Made by a program: the position numbers and the translations under genes
Origin: Streptomyces sp. P9-A2
GTDB taxonomy: Bacteria > Actinomycetota > Actinomycetes > Streptomycetales > Streptomycetaceae
Direction of reading: 5' to 3'
Length of the DNA stretch: 64,000 nucleotides
Assembly (NCBI RefSeq): GCF_036634175.1
Contig: NZ_JAZIFX010000001.1
Span: 5,332,001-5,396,000, forward strand
The notes under the pieces: generated by a model
What the model was told of the DNA's origin: nothing
Databases searched by the model: none
What the model saw: only the letters and a program-made list of their open reading frames with translations
Shown here: piece by piece, positions 19,075-27,521 of the stretch
Position numbering within the stretch: the first letter of the stretch is position 1
How the letters are laid out: every line of letters begins with the position of its first letter

Positions 19075-21480
19075 TTGAGTCGTGAAACTGACACTCCGTC
19101 CACCGGGCCCAACGGGCGCGGCGGAGCCGCATACCCGTCGGGCACCCCGCCCTACGGAATTCCGGCGGTTCCGGGTGAGGCGGCGGCCGCGGGCCGGCCC
19201 GCGGCACGGCCGGACGAACAGCGCCCGGGCGACCAGCGGCCGGGCGGCCCACGTGCGGACGAACGCAAGACCGAGACCACACTGACGACCAGAATCCGGA
19301 TCAACATCCCCGGTTCCCGGCCCATTCCGCCGGTCGTCGTGCGCAAGACCGTCAAGGACGGCGAGGGCACGGGCGCCGGCGACACCCAGGGTGCGGCCCA
19401 GGGGGGAGCCGGGAACCGGACACCGGCGCCCGCGCCCGGCGCCCCCAGAGCACTGGGGGCCGGCAGCGGCGCCGCTGCCGGACCGGGTTCCGGCCCAGGC
19501 GCCGTCGAGCCCTCCACCGCGCCCGCCCCGGGCGCCACGGGTCGCCCGCGGCCCGCCCCGCAGCAGTCGGTTCCGCAGCAGGCGGCCCCGGCGGACAAGC
19601 CGGCCAGCGACTGGTTCGCGCCGCGCAAGTCCGGTGCGGGCAAGAGCGGTACGAGCGGCGGCTCCGGCAACGGAGCGGGTCCGGCGGGCGGTTCGGGACC
19701 CGTGGGCGGCGCTCCGGGAACGTCCGGTGCGCCCGGCCCGTCAGCACCGGCCGGCTCGCCCGGCACCTTCGGTGGCGGTGCGCGTCCGGGTGGACGTCCG
19801 GCCGGTGTGTCCGGCGGGATGAGCGTGACGGGTGGCGGCCCCCGGCCCGGTGGCCTCGGTGGTCCCGGTGGCACGAACGGTTCCGCACCCGGCGGTGGCA
19901 ACGGCTCCGGACTCTCCGGCGCCACCGGCGGGCCGGTCGCGCCCGGACACGGCGGCGGCACCGGTTCCTTCGACGTGACCGAGGCACTGGCCGCCGGCCC
20001 GCTCGGCAGCGGCGGTACGCGTCCGGGCGCGGGCCCGGGTGCGGGCGGGAACGGCGGCGGCGAACCGCGCCTCGACGACCTGCCGTTCTTCACCGACGAC
20101 GACCTCGAAGCGCGCAGCGGCCAGGCGGGACACCCCGGCCAGTCGCCGTACGGCGATCAGGGCGGACCCGGTGGTCCTGTCGGCCCCGGTGGTTTCGGTG
20201 GCCCCCCGACCGGCCCTGGCACCGGTCGGACCGGCCCGCTGGGCCTGCCGCCCGGCGGTGGCCCGCGCGGCCCCCACGGCGGCGGCCCGCACGGCGGCGG
20301 ACTGGGCGACGACACCGCGAGCCTCACCCCGCAGTTCCCCGCCCCCGAACCCGGCGCCCCGGGCTACGGAGCCCGCCACGACAACGTCTCCGGGCAGACC
20401 GTCACCAGCGGCATCCCGGTCGTGTCGGCGAGCGCCGCCTTCGACGCGGGCTTCCCGGCCGACGGCCCCGGCACGCACACGCCGCCCAGGCAGCCCGAAC
20501 CGGCCACCCCGCCCCCGGCGGCCTCCTCGAAGACACCGAAGAAGAAGGGCCGCAGCAAGCTGCCCCTGCTCGGCGGCGCCGTGATCCTGCTCGCCGGTGT
20601 CGCCTACGGCGGCGGTCTGCTGATGAACCACTCCGACGTGCCCAAGGGCACCACCGTGCTCGGCGTCGACATCGGCGGCGGCACCCGCGACGAGGCCGTG
20701 CAGACACTCGACAAGGCCCTCGCCGACCGGCTGAACGAACCGCTCAAGCTGGCCGTCGGCGACAAGACCGTCGAACTGGAGCCGGACAAGGCCGGACTCC
20801 AGCTCGACACCGACGCCACCATCGGCGCGGCGGCCCGGAGCGACTACAACCCGGTCTCCGTCATCGGCTCCCTCTTCGGCAACAGCCGCGTCGTGGACCC
20901 CGTCATCCCCGTCGACGAGGAGAAACTGCACGCCGCCCTGGAGACCGCGGGCGGCGGCTCCGGCAACGACGGCACGATCACGTTCGAGTCCGGCAAGGCC
21001 GTCGCCGTCTACGGCAAGCCCGGCGCGGGCATCGACGTCGACAAATCGGCCGAGGCGGTCGAGGAGGCGTACCGGACCCAGGTGGAGACCGGTTCCTCGT
21101 CCACGGTGAAGGTTCCGACCACCACTCAGGAACCCACGGTCTCCAAGGCCGAGGTCGACCGGATGATGAAGGAGTTCGCCCAGCCGGCGATGTCCGCCAA
21201 CGTGACGGTGCAGACCGACGCGGAACACTCGGTGCCGATGAGTCCGCAGAAGTCGCTGTGGAAGTTCCTCAGGGTGGAGGCCGTCAACGGCAAGCTGGTC
21301 GACAAGCCCGACCTGAAGGCCCTGGAGGAGCTTTACGGCCAGGCGTTCGACGGTGTGCTCATCACCCGGGGCAACGGCGAGAAGACGCCTGTCACTTCCC
21401 AGGACGTCTATGTCGCCCTTCGCCAGGCGCTGACCAGCACGACCAACCGGGTCGCGGTCATCGAGACCGACCCGAGCTGA
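19075..21480 (+). CDS. Membrane protein with long Gly/Pro-rich N-terminus and YoaR/VanW-type peptidoglycan-binding domains
   Basis: 801 residues from TTG 19075 (GGGAG upstream). Residues 1-480 are Gly/Pro/Ala-rich low-complexity, presumably cytoplasmic. A basic patch (KTPKKKGRSKL) precedes one membrane helix (about 500-517). The outer part has two similar domains of the putative peptidoglycan-binding type: GTTVLGVDIGGGTRDEAVQT at the start and a second copy from about 700 (QPAMSANVTV, SLWKFLRV). Likely a cell-wall-linked protein. A perfect hairpin follows the stop. Confidence 0.8.
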   Translation: MSRETDTPSTGPNGRGGAAYPSGTPPYGIPAVPGEAAAAGRPAARPDEQRPGDQRPGGPRADERKTETTLTTRIRINIPGSRPIPPVVVRKTVKDGEGTGAGDTQGAAQGGAGNRTPAPAPGAPRALGAGSGAAAGPGSGPGAVEPSTAPAPGATGRPRPAPQQSVPQQAAPADKPASDWFAPRKSGAGKSGTSGGSGNGAGPAGGSGPVGGAPGTSGAPGPSAPAGSPGTFGGGARPGGRPAGVSGGMSVTGGGPRPGGLGGPGGTNGSAPGGGNGSGLSGATGGPVAPGHGGGTGSFDVTEALAAGPLGSGGTRPGAGPGAGGNGGGEPRLDDLPFFTDDDLEARSGQAGHPGQSPYGDQGGPGGPVGPGGFGGPPTGPGTGRTGPLGLPPGGGPRGPHGGGPHGGGLGDDTASLTPQFPAPEPGAPGYGARHDNVSGQTVTSGIPVVSASAAFDAGFPADGPGTHTPPRQPEPATPPPAASSKTPKKKGRSKLPLLGGAVILLAGVAYGGGLLMNHSDVPKGTTVLGVDIGGGTRDEAVQTLDKALADRLNEPLKLAVGDKTVELEPDKAGLQLDTDATIGAAARSDYNPVSVIGSLFGNSRVVDPVIPVDEEKLHAALETAGGGSGNDGTITFESGKAVAVYGKPGAGIDVDKSAEAVEEAYRTQVETGSSSTVKVPTTTQEPTVSKAEVDRMMKEFAQPAMSANVTVQTDAEHSVPMSPQKSLWKFLRVEAVNGKLVDKPDLKALEELYGQAFDGVLITRGNGEKTPVTSQDVYVALRQALTSTTNRVAVIETDPS

Positions 21481-21500
21481 ACCGGCACCGGCTCCTCCTC

Positions 21501-21536
21501 CTGATCCCCGCATGACATCCGTCATGCGGGGATCAG
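21501..21536 (+). terminator. Strong terminator hairpin
   Basis: Perfect 16-base stem (ctgatccccgcatgac) with loop atcc, 20 bases past the stop at 21480. Confidence 0.75.
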
Positions 21537-21589
21537 GACGCCCGGCACTGTCCTCCGGGCCCCGTACAGGTCACGATGGTCGCCAGACG

Positions 21590-21775
21590 GGGGAGCGGGT
21601 CATCGGCCCCACGCTCGCCGCCGCCGACGGCTCCACCAACGCGGAACCGGCCCTCTCCCTGCAGCTGGCCCAGGGCACGGTCCGCAACTACCTCTCCACC
21701 GCCATCCAGAAACTGGCCGTCCGCAACCGCGCGGAGGCGGCCCGGGTGGCCCGGGTGGCCAGGGAGCCAGGGTGG
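21590..21775 (+). pseudogene. LuxR-type response-regulator C-terminal fragment
   Basis: Frame reads GERVIGPTLAAADGSTNAE, then LAQGTVRNYLSTAIQKLAVR and NRAEAAR. This is the end of the receiver linker and the DNA-binding helices of NarL/DesR-type regulators. The receiver domain is missing and about 20 residues (LTERERDVL region) are deleted between LAA and ADGSTN. A later slip duplicates VAR. Non-functional. The remainder of 21481-21910 holds the terminator only. Confidence 0.65.
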
Positions 21776-21910
21776 CCAGGGAGAAGGGCCGGCTGTAGTC
21801 CGGGGTCCGGGCCCTGGTGTCCGGGGCCGGGCCTGATGTCGCAGTCGCGCCGACCCGGACAGGGTCGGCGCGACCACGCTCCGTTCGTCCGGTGCGCCAG
21901 GGCGTCCGGC

Positions 21911-22342
21911 TCAGGTGTCCCCGCGCCGCACCGTGCACAGTGCCCAGATCATGACGCCGGAGAGGGCGATCATCACGACCGACCAGACCGGGGCGTACGG
22001 CAGGGACATGAAGTTGGCGATCATGATGAGCCCGCCGACCGCCACACCGGCCACCCGTGCCCACGTACTGGCCTGGAACAGCCCCACGCTGATGAGCACG
22101 GCCACCGCGCCCAGGATCAGGTGGATCCAGCCCCAGGACGTGAGGTCGAACTTGAAGACGTAGTTCTGCGTGGTCACGAAGACATCGTCCTGGGCGATCC
22201 CGGAGATGCCCCGGACGATGTTCAGGACTCCGGCGAGCATCAGCATGACGCCGCCGAAGACGGTCAGCCCGCCGGCCCACTCGCGCTTGGCGGAGGGACT
22301 GTGCGCACGTGCCTGTGTGTGATGGGCGTGAGCCGTAGCCAT
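21911..22342 (-). CDS. Four-helix membrane protein (DUF7144-like)
   Basis: 143 residues: His-rich N-terminus (ATAHAHHTQARAH), then four helices, with GVLNIVRGISGIAQDDVFV and SWGWIHLILGAVAVLISVGL typical of a widespread actinobacterial membrane family. Function unknown. Ninety bases downstream of a SHOCT-domain membrane gene on the same strand. Confidence 0.8.
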   Translation of the reverse strand: MATAHAHHTQARAHSPSAKREWAGGLTVFGGVMLMLAGVLNIVRGISGIAQDDVFVTTQNYVFKFDLTSWGWIHLILGAVAVLISVGLFQASTWARVAGVAVGGLIMIANFMSLPYAPVWSVVMIALSGVMIWALCTVRRGDT

Positions 22343-22432
22343 GTCGCCGCCCCTTTCGTTTGTCGTACAGGTTGCTCGTACTCGTTCGTCGTAGTCGTTC
22401 GGCGTATGGGTTCGTCGTGTGGGTGCGTGTGG

Positions 22433-22876
22433 TCAGTGGGTGTGTCCCGCGCCGTGGCCGCTCAGCACCAGTTCCTTGGCCCGGTCGAACTCCTCGTCGG
22501 TGAGGTCGCCGCGGGAGCGGATCTCGGACAGCCGGTGCAGTTCGTCGGCGGTGCCGGCCTGCCCGCCGGGGCTCGCCGCCGTCTCCCTGATGTAGCTGTC
22601 GAACGCCTTCTGCCGCGCACGGGCCTGCGTGATCTCCCGCCGGCCCATGTTCCGGCCGCGGGCCACGACGTAGACGAACACGCCGACGAACGGCAGCACG
22701 ATGACGAAGATCAGCCACCCGGTCTTGGCCCAGCCGCCCAGCTCGTCGTCCCGGAAGAGGTCGGCGACGACCCGGAACAGCAGTACGAACCACATGACCC
22801 ACAGGAACAGCAGCAGCATCGTCCAGAAGGCCCCGAGCAGGGGATAGTCGTACGCGAGGTAGGTCGCGGAGCTCAT
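22433..22876 (-). CDS. Membrane protein with PLDc_N-type helices and C-terminal SHOCT domain
   Basis: 147 residues. Two N-terminal helices (FWTMLLLFLWVMWFVLLFRV and GWLIFVIVLPFVGVFVYVVA) followed by a basic linker and the SHOCT motif LHRLSEIRSRGDLTDEEFDR. AAGGAG precedes ATG 22876. SHOCT is a short oligomerisation or membrane-protein tail. Ends His-rich (GHGAGHTH). Likely one unit with the next gene. Confidence 0.82.
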   Translation of the reverse strand: MSSATYLAYDYPLLGAFWTMLLLFLWVMWFVLLFRVVADLFRDDELGGWAKTGWLIFVIVLPFVGVFVYVVARGRNMGRREITQARARQKAFDSYIRETAASPGGQAGTADELHRLSEIRSRGDLTDEEFDRAKELVLSGHGAGHTH

Positions 22877-23032
22877 GGCTCTCCTTCGTCCGGAATCCGG
22901 CGCGGGTGGCGCGTGCCGTACCAGGCTGCCCCGGCCGCGGCCGTGCGGCCTCACCCCTGACGGGTGATCCCGGACGGACCGGGCCGCGGTGAGTTGGAGA
23001 GCGGACGTACGCCGAAGCCAGGAGGGCGGATC

Positions 23033-23643
23033 ATGACCACACCGAGCGCCGTCTCCGCGACACTCCCACCGGCCGAGCGGATCGACCGGGGCCGGACGGC
23101 CCGCACCCGCGTGCTTCGCTCGGCGCACGGCCTGTTCGACCCCGGCCCCGACCGCTTCGACCCGGTCGACGTGCTCGCACACCAGTCGGCCGCGCGGGTA
23201 CCCGAACTGGTCCCGATCCGGTACGGGCGCATGCTGGAATCGCCGTTCCGGTTCTACCGGGGAGCCGCCGCGATCATGGCGCCGACCTGGCGACACTGCC
23301 GCACACCGGACTCGAGGTACAACTGTGCGGCGACGCCCACCTGCTGAACTTCCGGCTGCTGGCCTCGCCGGAACGGCACCTCGTCTTCGACATCAACGAC
23401 TTCGACGAGACCTTCCCCGGCCCCTTCGAATGGGACGTCAAACGCCTCGCCGCCAGCCTCGTCATCGCGGGCCGCGCCAACGGCTTCTCGACGCGGCGGC
23501 AGGACAAGGCGGTCACCACCTGCGTCCGGGCGTACCGCGCCCTCCCGGCCTTCGCCCAGGCCTACGCCGACCGCAACGAACGGGACTTCAAGAAGCTCGG
23601 GGCCGCCGTACGCTCGGGGCGGCTCACGGCCGAGAACCTCTGA
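23033..23643 (+). pseudogene. DUF2252 gene, frameshifted and truncated
   Basis: ATG 23033 (AGGAGGG upstream) starts the DUF2252 N-terminus (VPIRYGRMLESPFRFYRGAA). At about 23280 one base is missing, so the family sequence DLATLPHTGLEVQLCGDAHL continues in another frame with LVFDINDFDETFPGPFEWDV. It then stops at TGA 23643 after about 200 residues, whereas DUF2252 proteins usually have 400-470. Two lesions make a pseudogene likely even if one were a sequencing error. Confidence 0.8.
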
Positions 23644-23720
23644 GGGGGCGGCCGGGGGACGGCCCGGGGGACAGGGGTCCCGTGGACCGGCCGGGAGCGC
23701 GCGGGCAGACGAAAGCGGCG

Positions 23721-23749
23721 CTGTCAGGACCGGAGACCGGTCCTGACAG
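23721..23749 (-). terminator. Terminator of the MFS efflux gene
   Basis: Perfect 13-base stem (ctgtcaggaccgg) with loop aga, about 50 bases past the MFS stop; may also end readthrough from the DUF2252 side. Confidence 0.7.
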
Positions 23750-23799
23750 AGCCGCCCGCGGGTTCGTGCGCGCCTTCGCCCGCACCTCGCGTGGCCCGC

Positions 23800-25437
23800 T
23801 CAGTGAGCGGCGACGAGCACCACGGGCTCCTCGGCGTCCTCGGCCTGGGCGAGCATGTCCTTCGCTTCCTCGGCGCGGCCCTTGATGAAGACGGCGGAGG
23901 CCACGGCACCGAGGACGCACAGGACGCCGGTGACGGTGACGGCGGCGTGCAGACCGTTGACGAACGCCTGGCCACTGCCCTCGATGACGGCGGCCTTGAT
24001 CTGCGCCGACATGTCACCGGAGACGGGGGCGATACCCATCGTGACGGCGTCCTCGGCCTGCTCCAGACCGTGCGCCAGGCCCGTCGGGACACCCGCGCCG
24101 GTCAGCTCGCCGAACAACGAGGAACCGACCTTGCCGGCGATCACGGTGATCAGCACCGAGGTACCGAGGGCGCCACCGATCTGCAGCATGGTCGACTGCA
24201 GGCCGGAGGCCACACCACCGTCCTTGACAGGCGCGTTGCCGATGATCGTGGCGGCGGTGGCCGGCAGCACGATGCCGACGCCCAGGCCGATCGCGATGAA
24301 CGGCGGCCACATCGTCGCGTAGGACGAGTCGACGCTCCACGACAGCATGCCGAACATGCCGGCGCCCGAGAGGAGCAGGCCCAGCGGGATCGTGACCCGC
24401 GCGCCGAGGCGGGCGGTCAGCTGGGAACCGATCGGAGAGGCGAACAGCGACGCGATCGACATCGGAAGCGTGCTGATACCGGCCTCGACCGGCGTGTAGC
24501 CGCGCACGTTCTGCAGGTACAGCATGATGAAGAAGATGCCGCCGAGCATCACGAAGAAGTTCAGCAGGGTCATGACCGCACCGGTGGTCAGCGAGCGGTT
24601 GCGGAACAGGCGCATCGGCAGCAGCGGGTGCTCCTGCCGGGTCTCGTACCAGCCGAAGACGACCAGCAGCGCCAGACCCAGGACGAGGGCGCCAAGAGTG
24701 CCGGCGGAGGTCCAGCCCCACGTCTCGCCCTTGACGATGCCGAAGACGAGCGCGACCATGCCCGCCGCCAGCAGGACGACGCCGGGAATGTCGAAACGCT
24801 GCTGACCGCCGGAGTTCTTGGACTCGGCGAGCACCACCGCGCTGAACACCAGCGCGACGAGGCCGATCGGCACGTTCAGGAAGAAGACCGACTCCCAGTT
24901 GACGTGCTCGACGAGCAGACCGCCGATGATCGGGCCCAGCGACGTCGAAACGGCCGAGACCATGCCCCAGATGCCCACCGCGAGCCCGAACTTCTTCGGC
25001 GGGAAGACGGCGCGCAGGATGCCCAGGGTGTTGGGCATCAGGATGCCGCCCGCCACACCCTGCAGGGCACGGAAGGCGATGACGCCCTCGATGCTGCCGA
25101 CCACGCCGATGGCGACCGAGGTGACGATGAACCCGCCGATGCCGGCGAGGTAGTAGAAGCGCCGGCCGAACCGGTCGCCGAGCTTGCCGCCGAGGATCAT
25201 CGAGGCGGCGAGCGCGATCAGGTAGGAGTTGGTGACCCACTGCAGCTCAGCGGTGCTGGCGTCGAGGTCCTTGCCGATCGCCGGGTTGGCGATGGCGACG
25301 ACGGAGCCGTCGAGCTGCACCATGAGCAGGCCGAACGACACGGCGATCAGCGCGAGCCAGGGATTGGCCCGGAAGCGCTCGAACTTCGACCGGGCGGCCG
25401 TGTCGGGAGCGGAGTGATCCACGGGTGTGGACGCCAT
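23800..25437 (-). CDS. DHA2-family (14-helix) MFS drug:proton antiporter
   Basis: About 545 residues and 14 membrane helices. MFS motif A GGKLGDRFGRRFYYLAG, motif C region SLGPIIGGLLVEHVNWESVF and LQGVAGGILMPNTLGI place it with EmrB/QacA-type exporters. ATG 25437 is used; an in-frame GTG at 25449 adds four residues and neither has a strong ribosome site. A marR gene lies upstream on the same strand, so substrate-induced derepression is likely. Exports hydrophobic compounds or antibiotics; exact substrate unknown. Confidence 0.92.
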   Translation of the reverse strand: MASTPVDHSAPDTAARSKFERFRANPWLALIAVSFGLLMVQLDGSVVAIANPAIGKDLDASTAELQWVTNSYLIALAASMILGGKLGDRFGRRFYYLAGIGGFIVTSVAIGVVGSIEGVIAFRALQGVAGGILMPNTLGILRAVFPPKKFGLAVGIWGMVSAVSTSLGPIIGGLLVEHVNWESVFFLNVPIGLVALVFSAVVLAESKNSGGQQRFDIPGVVLLAAGMVALVFGIVKGETWGWTSAGTLGALVLGLALLVVFGWYETRQEHPLLPMRLFRNRSLTTGAVMTLLNFFVMLGGIFFIMLYLQNVRGYTPVEAGISTLPMSIASLFASPIGSQLTARLGARVTIPLGLLLSGAGMFGMLSWSVDSSYATMWPPFIAIGLGVGIVLPATAATIIGNAPVKDGGVASGLQSTMLQIGGALGTSVLITVIAGKVGSSLFGELTGAGVPTGLAHGLEQAEDAVTMGIAPVSGDMSAQIKAAVIEGSGQAFVNGLHAAVTVTGVLCVLGAVASAVFIKGRAEEAKDMLAQAEDAEEPVVLVAAH

Positions 25438-25642
25438 GAAAGGAGCCACTTCTTTCTTTGAGGGGGACGGACGAACTGCACGGCGGGGCCGCGGTCCGGC
25501 AGCTGGCCCGGAACCCCCGCCCGCCCGGTCAGGGGCAGAGCGAGGCGCACGGGGCCGTGCCCAGGGCTGTCCGGTAACGACTGCCCGGGGAAAGGAGGAG
25601 GGGGTGGAGGCGCGGGACGCCGAACGAGCACCTCACCGTCGG

Positions 25643-25696
25643 TGCTTGCGCGATGCGCGATGCTTGCGCGATGCGCGATGCTTGCGCGATGCGCGA
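25643..25696. repeat. Three perfect 18-base tandem repeats
   Basis: tgcttgcgcgatgcgcga occurs three times without mismatch in the 275-base gap between marR and the MFS gene. Each unit contains the nested palindrome-like gcgcgatgcgc. Confidence 0.9.
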
Positions 25697-25712
25697 GCCG
25701 GTGACGCTCTCG

Positions 25713-26186
25713 TCAGCCGACTGCCGGGCGGAGGCTCCGGGCCAGCACTTTCAGCGCGCCGACAGCGGAACCCAGCGCGTCCAGCTCACCGTCGGTGAGG
25801 GACAGCATCGCCTGGCCGAGGTGACTCTCCTCGAGGGCGATGGCCTCGGCGATCCGCTGCCGCGAGGACTCCGTGAGGTGGAGGTGGGCGATCCGCTTGT
25901 CGACGCCGTCCTGCCGGCGCTCCAGCTCTCCCCGCTCGGTGAGCTGGGAGACCAGTGTGCTGACGTTGTTCGGCTTCATCAGCAGCGCCTCGGCCGCCTC
26001 ACGGACCGTGGCGCCCTCATACTGTGCGACGAACCGCAGCAGTGCCAGCTGCCCCTCGGGCGGCTTCGGGTGCGGGTACTCACTCGCCACCCGCCGCTCC
26101 AGGGCCCGGTGCAGCGCGGGAAGGCACGCCGCGAGCTCGGAGCTCACGTGTGCGATGCGCTGGTCGGAGGCACTGTTGATGGACAC
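25713..26186 (-). CDS. MarR-family repressor
   Basis: 157 residues with a winged helix: VREAAEALLMKPNNVSTLVS (recognition helix) and RRQDGVDKRIAHLHLTESSR (wing). MarR proteins are dimers released from DNA by small ligands. It precedes a DHA2 exporter gene and probably controls it and itself. The GTG start at 26186 lies six bases after a -10 box, so the mRNA is probably leaderless. Confidence 0.9.
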   Translation of the reverse strand: MSINSASDQRIAHVSSELAACLPALHRALERRVASEYPHPKPPEGQLALLRFVAQYEGATVREAAEALLMKPNNVSTLVSQLTERGELERRQDGVDKRIAHLHLTESSRQRIAEAIALEESHLGQAMLSLTDGELDALGSAVGALKVLARSLRPAVG

Positions 26187-26192
26187 CCGTAG

Positions 26193-26222
26193 ATATTAGG
26201 TATCTAAAAATACCTATGTCAA
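26193..26222 (-). promoter_or_regulatory. marR promoter with operator in its spacer, leaderless
   Basis: On the minus strand TTGACA (26222-26217), 18-base spacer, TAATAT (26198-26193), then six bases to the GTG start. The spacer and -10 edge contain the inverted repeat AGGTAT-N6-ATACCT (26198-26215), a likely MarR site. Confidence 0.7.
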
Positions 26223-26280
26223 ACGAGGTGTGAGGGGGGTCTCACGGGGACTGCACAGCCGGGCTTTCGCCGGAGCGACG

Positions 26281-26590
26281 GGGCTTACGGGGCTTGCAGG
26301 GTTGAGGGGGCTTGTGGGGCTTGCGAGATCTGCAGGGCCTGCAGGGTCGACGGGGCCTGCGGGGTTGATGGGGCCTTGCGGGCCTTGCAGGGTCGACGGG
26401 GCCTGCGGGGTTGATGGGGTCTTGTAGGGCCTACGGGACCTACGGGGCCTACGGGGCCTACGGGACCTACGGGGCCTACGGGGCCTACGGGACCTACGGG
26501 GCCTGCGGGGCCTACGGGGCCTACGGGGCCTTGTGGGGTCGACGGGGTCTTGTGGGGCCTGCAAGGGTCTGTGGGGCTTGCGGGACGAGC
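26281..26590. repeat. GC-rich nine-base minisatellite
   Basis: Degenerate tandem of ggggcctac / gggacctac and ggggcttgc units filling most of the 370-base gap between marR and the SirB1-type gene. Both strands stay open and would encode simple repeats, but no gene is supported. Confidence 0.85.
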
Positions 26591-26591
26591 C

Positions 26592-27521
26592 TCAGTTGAG
26601 CAGTGCCCGTGCCGCCCGTGCCTCGCCGCGGATCCGGTCCGCCGCCGGCTCGTCCACCGCTGCCACCACCTCGGCGTACGCCTCCAGCTCGTCCGCGCCC
26701 TCGAGGAAATCGCCGCGCCGCACCAGCAACCGGGCCCGTTCGTACCGCAGCTCCGCCGGCCGGGAGGGGAGCAGCAGGGACAGGTCCAGCGCCCATAGCG
26801 ACACGTCCGAGCGCTCCGGGCGGGCCTCGGCCCACGCCCGGATGTTGTTCAGGACGCGCAGCACGACGTTCAGCGGATCGGCCGGTACCAGCATCGACGG
26901 CTCCAGCGGCGCCCCCGTCGCCCCGGCGACCAGTAGCTCCGTATCGGCCCCGGTCAGCACCCGGCCGCCCTCGAAGGGGTCGACGAGCACCTGCCGCTCC
27001 GGGACCGCCTCGCCCCGCGCCACGGCCTCCGCCGGCTTCGCCTCCGCCGTCGCACCGGCTTCCCCGAGGCCGACCACGAAGTGACCGGGCAGCCCGACCC
27101 CGTACACCGGTGCCCCCGCCCGCCGGGCGACCTCCAGCCACACCACCGACAGCAGGATCGGCAGCCCCCGCCGTCGCCGCAGCACCTCGTGCAGCAGCGA
27201 CGACTCCAGACGCTGGTAGTCCCCCTGGGCGCCGTGGAAACCGCACCGCTCGCCCAGCAGTTCCCGCAGCGCCGACGCCCACGCGCGCGGAGTGCCGGGC
27301 CGGTAGGGGAGGCGGCCGGCCAGCGCGTCCAGCTCGATCTGCGCGGCGTCGATGCCCGCCTCGTCCAGCGTGCCGTCCGCCGCCGCACCGACCAGCAGGC
27401 ACAGCGTGGCCAGATCCGGCCGCTCGGACCGGGCCTCCTCGGCGAACCGCCGCCGCAGTTCGGCGGAGCGTTCCGGAGGCGGGGGATGGGGGGAGCGCAT
27501 GACCGGTTCGTGCCCTCTCAC
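26592..27521 (-). CDS. SirB1/transglutaminase-like protein
   Basis: About 309 residues. Domain pattern of SirB1-type proteins: [55 protein letters not shown] and VDPFEGG, then a TPR-like end ([20 protein letters not shown]). Transglutaminase-like fold; reaction unknown. The GTG at 27521 overlaps the upstream gene stop (GTGA), favouring coupled translation; an ATG at 27500 is the alternative. Confidence 0.82.
   Translation of the reverse strand: MRGHEPVMRSPHPPPPERSAELRRRFAEEARSERPDLATLCLLVGAAADGTLDEAGIDAAQIELDALAGRLPYRPGTPRAWASALRELLGERCGFHGAQGDYQRLESSLLHEVLRRRRGLPILLSVVWLEVARRAGAPVYGVGLPGHFVVGLGEAGATAEAKPAEAVARGEAVPERQVLVDPFEGGRVLTGADTELLVAGATGAPLEPSMLVPADPLNVVLRVLNNIRAWAEARPERSDVSLWALDLSLLLPSRPAELRYERARLLVRRGDFLEGADELEAYAEVVAAVDEPAADRIRGEARAARALLN

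Noticed and set aside
26214..26564. Open frames of simple repeats on both strands (Pro/Arg or Gly/Tyr)
   Set aside because: They are the translation of a nine-base minisatellite.
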